From assembly GCF_021215455.1 (NCBI RefSeq), contig NZ_JAJPWV010000003.1, positions 248,001 to 312,000 of the forward strand: 64,000 nt of DNA. The letters run 5' to 3'. Within the stretch, counting starts at the first letter, position 1; each line of letters starts with the position of its first letter. The notes beneath the pieces are model-generated. The model was not told the DNA's origin and searched no databases. It saw only the letters and a list, made by a program, of their open reading frames with translations. Shown here piece after piece: positions 7,999 to 16,724 of the stretch. The position numbers and the translations under genes are program-made. Origin of the DNA: Mucilaginibacter roseus (GTDB taxonomy: Bacteria > Bacteroidota > Bacteroidia > Sphingobacteriales > Sphingobacteriaceae).

Positions 7999-10374
7999 TT
8001 AAAACTTTACGTTATAGGTTACGCTCGGCACGATACCGAAAATGGATATCCTTTTTGTCTCGTTCCTTCCCGTTTCTTCATTTTGGCGGAATGAGTACGA
8101 TGCCGCATTGTTTCTGTTGTAGAGATTGTATATGCTGAAATTCCATTCGCCCTGCCAGCCTTTTTTCTTGTCAGGTTTAGGCGTATAAGTGGCCGATACA
8201 TCCAGGCGATGGTAGGGTGATAAGGAATCCCCGTTTCTCACACCATAACTGGCCACGGTAACGCCCTGGTACAGGTATTTTCCATTAGGAAAGGTTGCCG
8301 CTTTTCCGCTTTGGTAGGTAAGAATGGCTCCAAAAGACCATTTTGGACTTACGGTATAAGCGCCGGTTACAGACAGGTTATGCATCTTGTCGTAGTTCGC
8401 CCTGTACCATTCCCCGTTGTTAATGCCTGGCTCATCGGCTGTTCTGCCTGGCGTTCTTTGCTGCGCCCTGGAAAGTGTGTAGGATACCCAACCCGTCAGC
8501 TTGCCTGTGTTTTTCTTTAGCATCATTTCCAGGCCGTATGCCCTTGCTTCACCATTCAATAGCACTCGTTCTACCGCGTCGATACCCAACAGATCAGCAC
8601 CGTCTATATAATCTGATTTGTTCTTGGTCTTTTTGTAGAAGGTTTCCGCTTCTAAGGAGTATTTATCGTCTTTAAAGTTGTGAAAGTATCCCAGTGCTAC
8701 CTGATCCGATATCTCCGGTTTAAGATATTTGTCAGAAGGGGCCCAAATATCAAGTGGTGTGGCCGAGGCGGTGTTAGAGATCAAGTGTACATACTGGCTC
8801 ATCCTGTTATAACTCGCCTTAACCGAATTATCATTGTTTAATGCGTAAGCAATAGCTAACCTTGGCTCCAGGTTGTCAAAACTTGCAATTTTCTGATTTT
8901 TCTTATAGTTGATCGTTCCCGTTGGTTCTGCCTCTTCATAGATATTCAATTCCCTGTTGTAAAGAAGCGGCCGGTCATTGGCATATGTATAGACTTCCTG
9001 CGCGCCTACCCGCTGAAAGTTGCTGTACCGAAGGCCATAATTCAGGGATAGCTTATCGGATAAGCGCTGGTCGGCACTGATATAGGCTGCGCTTTCATAG
9101 GCATATTTCTTAGCTATCTGATCCGGGTTGATGGCGGAGGTGGCTCCGTACGGCTTGATCGTTCCCGGGTTGAAATCATAGTAAATGGCATTCAGACCAT
9201 AGTTTAAAGTCAGGTTATTAGAAACGTAGTGTTTAAAATCATATTTCAGGTTATAGTTCTTCACATTTGCTTTCCAGTCAAGGCCAATAACCTTGATCTT
9301 GATCCGATAGTCGTAATCACTGTAGATTGCTGACGCGTTGGAGAATATCTTGCTGGAGAAGATGTGATTCCACCTTAAATTAACCAGTTTGTTGCCGTAC
9401 GTGTTAATAAAACTGTTGTTAAAGTTCAGGTTATCGTTGCCAAAGTATCCCGAAACAAATACATTATTCCGATCACTGAATTTGTAGTTGAACTTGGTGT
9501 TCAGGTCATAGAAGTAGGCTGAGCTGGATTCATTCGCCAACTTTAGAAAAAGATGCGCGTATGAACTTCTTCCGGCAACTACAAAAGAACTTTTACCCTT
9601 GGCGAGCGGCCCCTCAACCAGCAAGCGACTGGAAACCAGTCCAATCCCGCCGTTAACATGAAACTCCTCGTTATTGCCTTCTTTTTGATAAATATCGAGT
9701 ACGGATGAAACCCTGCCGCCGAAGTTGGCCGGTATGCCCCCTTTGTAAAGTTTCAGATCCTTGATCACATCCGCGTTAAAGACGGAGAAGAAACCGAATA
9801 AGTGTGAGGTATTATATACAGTGGCTTCATCCAACAATACCAGGTTGCCATCTACGGATCCACCCCTTACATTGAATCCCGTTGCCCCTTCCTGGGCATT
9901 GGTAACCCCGGGAAGCTGCAGGATCGATTTAAGCACATCCACCTCACCCAAAACTGCCGGCATTTTTTTAATGGTGGCGATAGAGAGTTTGTTGGTACTC
10001 ATTTCCGGTTTGCGGATGCTGGCCTGCGGCGTATTTGTTCTGACGGTAACTTCATCCAGCGTGCGGCTGCTTTCCGTCATACCAAAGTTCCGTTTGGTGT
10101 TTTCGTTAAGCGTGACAGTTTCTTCCAGGCGATCATACCCCACGTAGGTGATGACCAGGGTGTAAGTACCTTTGGGCAAGGTGGTGGAGTAAAACCCGTA
10201 GGAATTGGTTGTTAAACCAACTTTCGCTTCAGGGATGTAAATACTCACGCCGATGAGTGTTTCAGTGTTTAATCTGTTAGTGATTGTGCCGCTGAGGGTA
10301 ACCTTCCCCTGGGAATAGGCCTGAAGCACCGAGGCAAAGAGGAGTGCCAGCGCGGGTAGGATTCTGCTTTTCAT
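7999..10374 (-). CDS. TonB-dependent receptor with carboxypeptidase-like N-terminal domain
   Basis: A 791-residue outer-membrane receptor. Order: signal peptide (to about QAYSQG), CarboxypepD_reg-like domain (about 24-105, GTITNRLNTETLIGVSIYI... and GTYTLVITYVGY), plug (about 115-235, with NVRGGSVDGNLVLLDEATVYN and GGRVSSVLDIY), then a beta-barrel ending in the aromatic VTYNVKF. No SusC-type sequence and no SusD gene are present; the partner is the DUF4249 lipoprotein. Transport is presumably TonB-driven, with substrate unknown. The family is common and the start (MKSRILPALALLF) gives a proper signal peptide. Confidence 0.9.
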   Translation of the reverse strand: MKSRILPALALLFASVLQAYSQGKVTLSGTITNRLNTETLIGVSIYIPEAKVGLTTNSYGFYSTTLPKGTYTLVITYVGYDRLEETVTLNENTKRNFGMTESSRTLDEVTVRTNTPQASIRKPEMSTNKLSIATIKKMPAVLGEVDVLKSILQLPGVTNAQEGATGFNVRGGSVDGNLVLLDEATVYNTSHLFGFFSVFNADVIKDLKLYKGGIPANFGGRVSSVLDIYQKEGNNEEFHVNGGIGLVSSRLLVEGPLAKGKSSFVVAGRSSYAHLFLKLANESSSAYFYDLNTKFNYKFSDRNNVFVSGYFGNDNLNFNNSFINTYGNKLVNLRWNHIFSSKIFSNASAIYSDYDYRIKIKVIGLDWKANVKNYNLKYDFKHYVSNNLTLNYGLNAIYYDFNPGTIKPYGATSAINPDQIAKKYAYESAAYISADQRLSDKLSLNYGLRYSNFQRVGAQEVYTYANDRPLLYNRELNIYEEAEPTGTINYKKNQKIASFDNLEPRLAIAYALNNDNSVKASYNRMSQYVHLISNTASATPLDIWAPSDKYLKPEISDQVALGYFHNFKDDKYSLEAETFYKKTKNKSDYIDGADLLGIDAVERVLLNGEARAYGLEMMLKKNTGKLTGWVSYTLSRAQQRTPGRTADEPGINNGEWYRANYDKMHNLSVTGAYTVSPKWSFGAILTYQSGKAATFPNGKYLYQGVTVASYGVRNGDSLSPYHRLDVSATYTPKPDKKKGWQGEWNFSIYNLYNRNNAASYSFRQNEETGRNETKRISIFGIVPSVTYNVKF

Positions 10375-10628
10375 TTAAAAAAGTTTAGAGTTAAATGCTA
10401 TGTTTTCGGCTAAACTATCTTATTACAGAACCCCGTATTTTTATATATACCAAACCTGTTTCTTTATATATTAAAGCAGCTTTTAGATATAGAAAAATAA
10501 ACGCGCATGAAGGCTTTGGCGAAAAAGACCAGCATAGTAAAAATGAAATGCGCCTGATTATTGCCTCTTGATACAATAGATTTAAATGTGAAGCTTTGGA
10601 AATATAAGATTGGAGGCATAGCATCACT

Positions 10629-11255
10629 ATGGCAGAATTTTGGGAAAAAAGTTTTCAGGACAAACAGGAAATGTGGGGATGGGAACCGGCTGATTCTGTA
10701 GCTGAAACAGTTGAATTATTTAAGCGAAACGGGTTAAATAAAATACTGATACCCGGTTTCGGTTACGGTAGAAATGCTAAACCCTTCTATGACAATGGAT
10801 TTAACGTTACAGGAATTGAAATTTCTGAAACAGCAATTGATTTAGCTAAAAATCATTTCGGAGAGAGCGTCAAAATCCACCATGGGCCGGTCGGTTCCAT
10901 GCCTTTTGACCAGGAATTGTATAATGGCGTATTCTGCTATTCTCTTATACATTTGTTAGGCCCGGCAGAACGGTCAAAGCTGATAGCCGAATGTTATCAA
11001 CAACTTGAAACCAATGGCTATATGGTTTTCATCACTATCTCTAAAAATGACCCCAGATATCGGGAAGGTGAAATAGTAGACAAGGACACGATCAGGAAGA
11101 GTTATGGTGTCACTTTGTATTTCTACGATCCGGAATCGATACAAGCTGATTTTGGCGATTACGGCTTAATCGAAGCCAGAGAAATTACCGAACCGAAAGA
11201 GAATTTGGGAAATAAACCGACGCAGCGTTTTTGGTATATCGTCTGCAAAAAGTGA
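10629..11255 (+). CDS. class I SAM-dependent methyltransferase
   Basis: 208 residues. The SAM-binding motif I appears as ILIPGFGYGRNA (about residues 38-49) and is followed by the acidic end of strand 2 (GIEISETAID). The post-motif PFDQELYNGVFCYSLIHLL is typical of TehB/thiopurine-methyltransferase-like enzymes. The N-terminal FWEKSFQDKQEMWGWEPAD resembles small-molecule (thiol/tellurite type) methyltransferases. The acceptor cannot be told. A GGAGG ribosome site lies about 11 bp before the ATG. It is a single gene facing away from the TonB receptor operon and converging on the SDR gene. Confidence 0.85.
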   Translation: MAEFWEKSFQDKQEMWGWEPADSVAETVELFKRNGLNKILIPGFGYGRNAKPFYDNGFNVTGIEISETAIDLAKNHFGESVKIHHGPVGSMPFDQELYNGVFCYSLIHLLGPAERSKLIAECYQQLETNGYMVFITISKNDPRYREGEIVDKDTIRKSYGVTLYFYDPESIQADFGDYGLIEAREITEPKENLGNKPTQRFWYIVCKK

Positions 11256-11318
11256 TCGTTTATAATTGACAAATACTCGCTAAAAGTCTGTTGTTGCATT
11301 ACTGGCCTTATTAAAAAA

Positions 11319-11344
11319 AAAGGGGTACAAAACTGAACCCCTTT
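11319..11344 (-). terminator. terminator between methyltransferase and SDR genes
   Basis: Stem AAAGGGGT (11319-11326) with ACCCCTTT (11337-11344) and a 10-nt loop. On the minus strand it runs into a T-run (A-run 11313-11321 on plus), so it mainly serves the SDR gene; it may also stop the methyltransferase transcript. Confidence 0.75.
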
Positions 11345-11365
11345 CTTTGACAGATAATGCGGTAA

Positions 11366-12109
11366 TTATTTTAGCGCGTAATTAAGATAGCCGCCATCCG
11401 CAACAATCTCAGTTCCTGTGATGAAGCTTGCGGCATCAGAAGCCAGGAATAACACTGTTTTAGCAATTTCGTCAGGATCGCCCAACCGTTGAAGCGCTGT
11501 AGCACCGGCTAAAAACCCTTTTGCTTCTGCAGGTATTACAGTATCTAAACCAGGTGTTTCAACAGGGCCCGGACTTACGATGTTGACGCGTATCTTTCTT
11601 CCTGCCAATTCATTCGCGGCAATTTGGGCTATTTTGTTCAATGCGCCTTTTGTAGCAGAATAAATAAGAGACCCGGCGTTAGCAGCGGTGGCCGCTGTTG
11701 AAGATGTAAATAACACTGCCGACCCATCCTTTAAGTGTGGAAGTAATTTTTGCAACGTAAAGAAATGCCCCTTAACGTTTGTGTTAAATTGCGCATCAAA
11801 GTTTTCTTCCGTTACTTTTTCCATTGGCTCAAATACCCCGATCCCCGCGTTAAGGAATAGTACATCTAATTGCTGCCCACTTTCCGAAACTGCTTTTTCA
11901 AGAACCGAGATACCTTCGAGTTTTGAAGTGTCTGAAACAACGGTGAATAATTTTGGGCTATTTATTTGTGCGGCTGCCTTTTGCAGATTCTCTGCTTTTC
12001 TGCCTGTAATCCAAACATTTGCTCCCGCTGCTATAAATGCTTTAGCTGTTGCCAGGCCTATGCCTGTAGTGCCGCCGGTAATCACGACGTTCTTATTTGT
12101 AAAGTTCAT
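11366..12109 (-). CDS. short-chain dehydrogenase/reductase
   Basis: A 247-residue classical SDR oxidoreductase using NAD(P)H. The cofactor motif TGGTTGIG is at residues 11-18, NAG at 87-89 and the catalytic Y150/K154 pair in YSATK; the C-terminus ends with the common ITGTEIVADGGYLNYALK-type tail. The basic residue after strand 2 (TGRKAE) favours NADPH. The substrate is unknown. It is divergent from an HxlR regulator across a 95-bp region with overlapping promoters and a palindrome, which suggests HxlR controls it. Confidence 0.93.
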   Translation of the reverse strand: MNFTNKNVVITGGTTGIGLATAKAFIAAGANVWITGRKAENLQKAAAQINSPKLFTVVSDTSKLEGISVLEKAVSESGQQLDVLFLNAGIGVFEPMEKVTEENFDAQFNTNVKGHFFTLQKLLPHLKDGSAVLFTSSTAATAANAGSLIYSATKGALNKIAQIAANELAGRKIRVNIVSPGPVETPGLDTVIPAEAKGFLAGATALQRLGDPDEIAKTVLFLASDAASFITGTEIVADGGYLNYALK

Positions 12110-12125
12110 AATTAAATTTTTTAGT

Positions 12126-12169
12126 TACTTTTGTAGTCTGTTTTTCGAACTACAAATGTATACAAAAGT
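12126..12169. promoter_or_regulatory. divergent promoters and palindromic operator, SDR/HxlR
   Basis: Plus strand: TACTTTTG (12126-12133) is a -7 box toward the HxlR gene. Minus strand: TACATTTG (12153-12160) is a -7 box toward the SDR gene. Overlying them are inverted repeats TTGTAGT/ACTACAA (12131-12137 and 12149-12155) and ACTTTTGTA/TACAAAAGT (12127-12135 and 12161-12169). A dimeric regulator bound here would cover both promoters. Confidence 0.55.
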
Positions 12170-12204
12170 AGTTTTAAAAATGAACTGCTTTTTATTTTGA
12201 CACT

Positions 12205-12648
12205 ATGGAAACAATCGAAAGAAGATCATCATGCCCAATCAACTATTCGGTAGAAATTTTTGGCGATAAATGGATGCTTTTGATCTTACGGGATTTAATG
12301 TTTAACGGCAAAAACTCCTTCCTGGAATTTAGGGCATCAGCCGAAAAAATATCTTCGGCCGTACTTACCGAAAAGCTGAACATACTTTTAAACGAAGGTA
12401 TCGTCACTAAAATAACCTCGCCAAAAAATGCTTCAAAGTTCTTGTACCTGTTAACTGATAAGGGTATTGAATTGGTACCTTTTATGGTTGAAATTCTTAA
12501 CTGGGGCTCCAGGTACAATCCAAACGGCGGCCCCAAAACATTGCTTGAGGGAATAAAAAAAAACAAGAAGAAAGCAGTTACTGAAATACAGGACAAATTG
12601 AGGAGCCAGCGGCAATCCCTTATAGAAAAACAAGCCGACACTTTTTAG
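12205..12648 (+). CDS. HxlR family transcriptional regulator
   Basis: A 147-residue winged-helix regulator. HxlR features: an N-terminal cysteine in SSCPINYSVEIFGDKWMLLILRDL, the GK(N)SFLEF segment, and the recognition region ISSAVLTEKLNILLNEGIV, followed by the wing. Such proteins often respond to aldehydes, quinones or redox stress through the cysteine (family knowledge). It is divergent from the SDR gene, with shared operator-like repeats, so probable roles are autoregulation and control of the SDR gene. The lysine-rich C-terminal tail (KKNKKKAV) is longer than average. Confidence 0.9.
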   Translation: METIERRSSCPINYSVEIFGDKWMLLILRDLMFNGKNSFLEFRASAEKISSAVLTEKLNILLNEGIVTKITSPKNASKFLYLLTDKGIELVPFMVEILNWGSRYNPNGGPKTLLEGIKKNKKKAVTEIQDKLRSQRQSLIEKQADTF

Positions 12649-12688
12649 AAGCAACCTGCTTTAGTATCTAAAAAATTCAACTACCTAA

Positions 12689-12718
12689 TTTGGTATATAA
12701 TTATCGGGCTTTGGTATA
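12689..12718 (+). promoter_or_regulatory. direct repeat operator, probable LytTR site
   Basis: TTTGGTATA occurs at 12689-12697 and again at 12710-12718, exactly 21 bp apart (two helical turns). Proteins with LytTR domains bind pairs of about 9-bp direct repeats with this spacing. It lies 30-80 bp before the histidine-kinase gene, so autoregulation is likely (inference). Confidence 0.5.
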
Positions 12719-12771
12719 GTAAGTTCTTTTTAATTCCGGAGGTTTACTTGATTTGCCTTAGATTTAAATTT

Positions 12772-13842
12772 ATGAGTATACCTCTACACGCAAAAGCTAT
12801 AGATACCAATTGGATGCTACAGTGGATTGTTGCAGCAAAGTACAAATTTCAACGTCATTTTTTTGTGATCGTGTTTTGTATTATTGTTTTGTATTACAGC
12901 CCGGCGGACTATGTAGAACCTTTTGAGACCTATAACCGACTGGTTATTTTTATCCAGATCATATTACTGGCCTACTGGAATATGTATCTTTTAGTGCCCA
13001 ATTTTTTATTCAAGAAAAAATATCTGAGCTATGGAATTTTTGCGCTTTTAGGCATCGTGCTTTCGTTTTACATTCACGAGTGTTTTGCTTTTTACTTTAA
13101 GCATAAAGCACTTCCTTACCAGGATGACACTATTAACTTTATTACCTTTTCCTTCATGATCATGATGCTTATTATTGCATCAGCAGCGGTCAAAATATTC
13201 CAGCAATGGATATCTGACACGCAACTGATTTATGAACTGGAACTGGCTAAAACCAATACTGAACTGGAGCAGCTCAAAAACCAAATCAACCCTCATTTTC
13301 TTTTTAATATGCTCAACAATGCTAACGTATTAATTGAGGATGATCCGAAAAAAGCCTCGCAGGTGTTGGTTAAATTGAGTGACCTCCTCCGGTACCAACT
13401 TTATGACAGCTCAAGAGATAAAGTTCTGTTAACCTCAGAGATCCATTTTCTGGAAGATTTTTTAAACCTGGAGAAAGTCAGGCGAGACAATTTTAATTTT
13501 TTAATATCTAAGGAGGGTGAATTGAGCGGGGTTCAGGTTCCTCCGCTGTTATTTATATCATTTGTAGAAAATGCGGTGAAACATAATAACGACGCTGCAA
13601 AACTATCCTACCTGAACCTGTATTTTGATGTGCGCCATAACGAGCTTTTTTTTAAATGCGTAAACTCTAAACCCGCGGTAAAAGCAGTTAGTAAGCCCGG
13701 AGGATTAGGTTTAGCTAATATCAAAAGACGGTTAGCGTTAATGTTCCCGTCATCACACGTTTTGCAGATAGACGACCATCCTGATACATACAGTGTTACC
13801 TTATCCTTAAATTTAAACAATGAACTGTATTATAGTAGATGA
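12772..13842 (+). CDS. LytS-type sensor histidine kinase
   Basis: A membrane sensor kinase of the LytS/YehU class. From the ATG at 12772 it has 356 residues: four hydrophobic segments (about 30-43, 57-78, 88-108, 122-143), a short coiled linker, the His_kinase motif NQINPHFLFNMLNN with H175, and an ATPase domain with FVENAVKHN (N267) and GGLGLANIKRRL. The alternative start TTG at 12748 adds 8 residues and has a GGAGG 5 bp upstream, so it is a real competitor. The gene overlaps the response regulator by 23 bp. The signal is unknown; there is no large periplasmic sensor domain. Confidence 0.9.
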   Translation: MSIPLHAKAIDTNWMLQWIVAAKYKFQRHFFVIVFCIIVLYYSPADYVEPFETYNRLVIFIQIILLAYWNMYLLVPNFLFKKKYLSYGIFALLGIVLSFYIHECFAFYFKHKALPYQDDTINFITFSFMIMMLIIASAAVKIFQQWISDTQLIYELELAKTNTELEQLKNQINPHFLFNMLNNANVLIEDDPKKASQVLVKLSDLLRYQLYDSSRDKVLLTSEIHFLEDFLNLEKVRRDNFNFLISKEGELSGVQVPPLLFISFVENAVKHNNDAAKLSYLNLYFDVRHNELFFKCVNSKPAVKAVSKPGGLGLANIKRRLALMFPSSHVLQIDDHPDTYSVTLSLNLNNELYYSR

Positions 13843-14542
13843 CGAGCCGTTGGCCAGAAAGGCTATTGAAAAACTGGTTCACCAAACCGATAATCTGGAA
13901 GTTATCGGTTCATTTAACGGCGCAGAATCAACAAAGGTTTTTCTATCAAAAAATGCGGTTGACCTGGTATTTCTGGATATTCAAATGCCCGGCGTGAATG
14001 GTATTGAATTTGCCAAAACCATTCCTAAAAAAACCTTAGTGGTGTTTACAACAGCTTTCCACGAGTTTGCCTCCGAGAGTTATGAAGTAGACGCCATTGA
14101 CTATTTGATTAAACCCGTAAAATTAGAGCGATTTAAAAAAGCGGTTGAAAAAGCTCAAACGTATTGTAAGCTGTTCCATACTGAACAAGCTAACAGCAAC
14201 ATTGAAAACATTACTACGGATTACATTTTTGTAAAATCAGAACGCAGGATATTTAAAGTTCATTTTAGCGATATACTTTATATCGAAGGCTTAAAAGATT
14301 ATGTGATCATCTATTTGGCAAATCAAAAGGTGATCACCCTGATGAATATTAAAACTATTCATGACTTGTTGCCAAAAAGTTCTTTCGTCAGGGTAAGCAA
14401 ATCTTACATCATCAATGTAAACAACATTGATTCTGTGGATAACAACACGGTTTACATCAGAGAAAATGAAATACCGATCGGCAATGTTTACAGGGATTAC
14501 TTCTTTAGTGAATTTGTTACCGGTAAAATTTTAAGTAAGTGA
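13820..14542 (+). CDS. LytTR family response regulator
   Basis: 240 residues: receiver domain (1-120) with acidic pocket D7/D8, phosphoacceptor D53 in FLDIQMPG, and K98 in YLIKP, then a LytTR DNA-binding domain (about 140-238; IEGLKDYVIIYL and FVRVSKSYIINVNNI are its usual blocks). It is the partner of the overlapping LytS kinase. LytTR proteins bind paired direct repeats about 21 bp apart, and one such pair sits upstream of this operon. Regulatory targets beyond itself are not evident nearby. Confidence 0.95.
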   Translation: MNCIIVDDEPLARKAIEKLVHQTDNLEVIGSFNGAESTKVFLSKNAVDLVFLDIQMPGVNGIEFAKTIPKKTLVVFTTAFHEFASESYEVDAIDYLIKPVKLERFKKAVEKAQTYCKLFHTEQANSNIENITTDYIFVKSERRIFKVHFSDILYIEGLKDYVIIYLANQKVITLMNIKTIHDLLPKSSFVRVSKSYIINVNNIDSVDNNTVYIRENEIPIGNVYRDYFFSEFVTGKILSK

Positions 14543-14586
14543 TATAGCGTAACGGTTGCAGTTGTTTAGCAGGAGGGAATATATTC

Positions 14587-14612
14587 AGCAGTCATTAACT
14601 GCTATATTTTAT
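14587..14612 (+). terminator. weak terminator after the LytS/LytTR operon
   Basis: Six-bp stem AGCAGT/ACTGCT (14587-14592, 14598-14603) with loop CATTA, followed by a T-rich run. The short stem makes it weak; it separates two convergent units. Confidence 0.4.
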
Positions 14613-14625
14613 TTTCAGGAAATCA

Positions 14626-15606
14626 TTACCTAATCTCACTTGGTAAAATACCAAAGTATTTTTTAAAGGCCTCAGACAAGTGTGATTGATGTTTGAAGCC
14701 CACCTCGTGCGTAACCTCACGCACGGTTAATTTCTTATCAATTAGTAAATGCCGCGCATGTTCCATTTTAAGGCGGGTAACGTAGCCATAGATGGTTGTT
14801 CCAAAATAAGCCTTAAAGCCACGTTTAAGCTTAAACTCATTTAAGCCGACTAAACGTGACAGCACTGGTAATACGGGCGGATTAACAAATTGTTCATCCA
14901 GCAGATCGCGGGCATGCTCTACCTTTTCTTGCTCGGCGGGTGTAAAGGTGTTGGTTTCACTTAACTGATCGTGCTGTATCTGCTCCATTTGCAACATCAG
15001 CAGCTCCAGTATTTTTGCCTCGGTAAACAACCGTTTAAGTTCACCCGTTTTACGGCATTCAACAATGTCATTAATAATCTGCCGCATCTCGTGCGAAACC
15101 AGCAAATCTTTAGCTGATATTGAGGTGTACTTGCCATTCTTTATCTCCTCAACAAAGTCGGCATGCAGTATAGAGTCTTTGTTAATTAAATGAAAATAAT
15201 ATTCCTTGGAAAGTACTACCAGGAAATAGCTGTAATTAACGCCCTTAGTAAGCTCATATTTGCCGGAGAGAGAGGGAATATACCTGATATTATGGCGGGC
15301 GCCGCCCCTTGGCTTTTTGCTGCCCTTGTCATCACCTGCGGGCATATTATCGTAAAAAATAAATTGCGAGTTAATGGTTTCGCCTTCAATCTCAAACAAA
15401 ATGGTGGCAGGTTCGGTAAACTGCATTTTTGCATGCATTAAAAAAACACCACCCGAGCTGAGCATATAATTAGAAAATTCATGAACAGGCGGCCGCTTAA
15501 TCGTCATGCGCTTTTCGGCCAATGGCGTGCCGGCGTTAAACGTATCAGGCAGTTCTTCGATGAACAGCCAATCTTCAAATCCCTCTATTTTTGATTTAAT
15601 GTGCAT
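14626..15606 (-). CDS. AraC family regulator at the end of the haem operon
   Basis: A 326-residue regulator from ATG 15606 (MHIKSKIEGF). An upstream in-frame ATG at 15639 would start inside a stable hairpin and is less likely. The C-terminal 95 residues form an AraC DNA-binding domain (LSRLVGLNEFKLKRGFKAYFG, then VREVTHEVGFKHQSHLSEAFKKYFG). The N-terminal region is a sensing domain of the PchR-like type found in iron/siderophore regulators. Placed last in the minus-strand haem arm, it is the obvious candidate to activate hmuR and the divergent hmu genes in response to haem or iron (inference). Confidence 0.88.
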   Translation of the reverse strand: MHIKSKIEGFEDWLFIEELPDTFNAGTPLAEKRMTIKRPPVHEFSNYMLSSGGVFLMHAKMQFTEPATILFEIEGETINSQFIFYDNMPAGDDKGSKKPRGGARHNIRYIPSLSGKYELTKGVNYSYFLVVLSKEYYFHLINKDSILHADFVEEIKNGKYTSISAKDLLVSHEMRQIINDIVECRKTGELKRLFTEAKILELLMLQMEQIQHDQLSETNTFTPAEQEKVEHARDLLDEQFVNPPVLPVLSRLVGLNEFKLKRGFKAYFGTTIYGYVTRLKMEHARHLLIDKKLTVREVTHEVGFKHQSHLSEAFKKYFGILPSEIR

Positions 15607-15626
15607 TAGTAACAGTTGTGCCTGCC

Positions 15627-15661
15627 GTACCCATGCCAAACCAGCATGGGTACACAGGGCT
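15627..15661. terminator. hairpin between surface lipoprotein and AraC genes
   Basis: Perfect 10-bp stem GTACCCATGC (15627-15636)/GCATGGGTAC (15644-15653) with outer CCTG/CAGG pairing. The run of T follows on the plus strand (15661 on), so as a terminator it would block antisense transcription. In the minus transcript it forms a structure just before the AraC start and may affect its translation. Confidence 0.45.
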
Positions 15662-15697
15662 TTTTTTGTTTAGTGATTAAAAGGTTGTGTATGTACA

Positions 15698-16639
15698 TTA
15701 ATCTGTAACTGTTATGGTACCCATTAATGGTGAAATCACGTTATCATCACCTTCTACATTTACCACCACAAGAGTGATACTATTAGCAGGGAAATCGACA
15801 GGCACTTTTACTTTTATTTCTGTATCGCTTATGCTGATTATGTCAGCTTCAACAAAATCCCGACGAGAGTAGAGTAGCCTGACTTTGGCTGCAATACCGC
15901 TACGATAGTATTTAAGTGCTCCATTAGAATTTGTTATAGTTATCTCTCCTCCTCTTTTCACAGTTTCTTGCGCCAAATCAAAGGAAAGCGTCGGCGGTCC
16001 AATTAATATAGAACCTTTAACTATATTGTGTGTACCGCTAATTACACGTACCCGGTAACGGCCGGTGTCAATACCAGCAGGTATTGGGGCTGAAATGCGT
16101 GAAGCTGAGAACTCGGTAAAAGTAGAAGCCGGTACTTGAGTTTCTTTATTCTGAGAATTGATTAAATATATTTTTGTTTGATTGGTATCGGGCAATAAAT
16201 ATTCGCCGGTTATTGATAAACCATAATCTAACTGAGTATCGCCAACCTCAATTGTTGGTGTTGGCTGGTTTACCAATGCTTTTAATGTGTAGGTTTTTGT
16301 ACTGCCATCAGCTGCTTTAACCTCAAACGTTACACCGTCCTTATATTCAACTTCACTGCCTGATTGGGGCGTAACAGTTGCACCTTCAGATACTACAATA
16401 ACTGGCTTCACTTTAGCCGGAACTGTCTGAAAAGGTGGGTAATAAACAATGATGCTTGCACCGTCAATAGATGCTTTAATATCGTTGCCTGCGGCATCCT
16501 TAATGGTAAATTGCTCAATATTGTTATAAGGTAAGGCCGGGTATTCCTTTTTACAGGATGATAAACCTGCCAATACCGCAATAATTAAAATAAATGGGTA
16601 AAATTTTCTGATCACTGTAATGCGTTTAATGCCGATCAT
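15698..16639 (-). CDS. Ig-like surface lipoprotein B of the haem locus
   Basis: 313 residues with lipobox AGLSSC (cysteine about residue 29). The N-terminal module (about 35-120) has IEQFTIKDAAGN, PVIVVSEGATVTP and FEVKAADGSTKTYTLKAL. It closely parallels that of the 17424-18377 gene and resembles DUF5018-type beta domains. Two further beta-rich, Ig/TIG-like modules follow. No catalytic motif is seen. It is probably an outer-surface accessory that works with the HmuR/HmuY haem uptake system; the role is inferred only from operon position and from its paralogue. Confidence 0.7.
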   Translation of the reverse strand: MIGIKRITVIRKFYPFILIIAVLAGLSSCKKEYPALPYNNIEQFTIKDAAGNDIKASIDGASIIVYYPPFQTVPAKVKPVIVVSEGATVTPQSGSEVEYKDGVTFEVKAADGSTKTYTLKALVNQPTPTIEVGDTQLDYGLSITGEYLLPDTNQTKIYLINSQNKETQVPASTFTEFSASRISAPIPAGIDTGRYRVRVISGTHNIVKGSILIGPPTLSFDLAQETVKRGGEITITNSNGALKYYRSGIAAKVRLLYSRRDFVEADIISISDTEIKVKVPVDFPANSITLVVVNVEGDDNVISPLMGTITVTD

Positions 16640-16683
16640 TTTTAAACATGTTTAATAAATGCGTGCTTTTTCCACGTTAAAAG

Positions 16684-16710
16684 CAGTTGTGCCCATTACG
16701 GGCACAACTG
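16684..16710 (-). terminator. intra-operon hairpin
   Basis: Perfect 11-bp stem CAGTTGTGCCC (16684-16694)/GGGCACAACTG (16700-16710), loop ATTAC, followed on the minus strand by CTTTT. It sits between two lipoprotein genes of the haem operon, so it probably acts as a partial terminator or an RNA-stability structure that lowers expression of the distal genes. Confidence 0.6.
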
Positions 16711-16724
16711 TGTTACTGAGGCAA

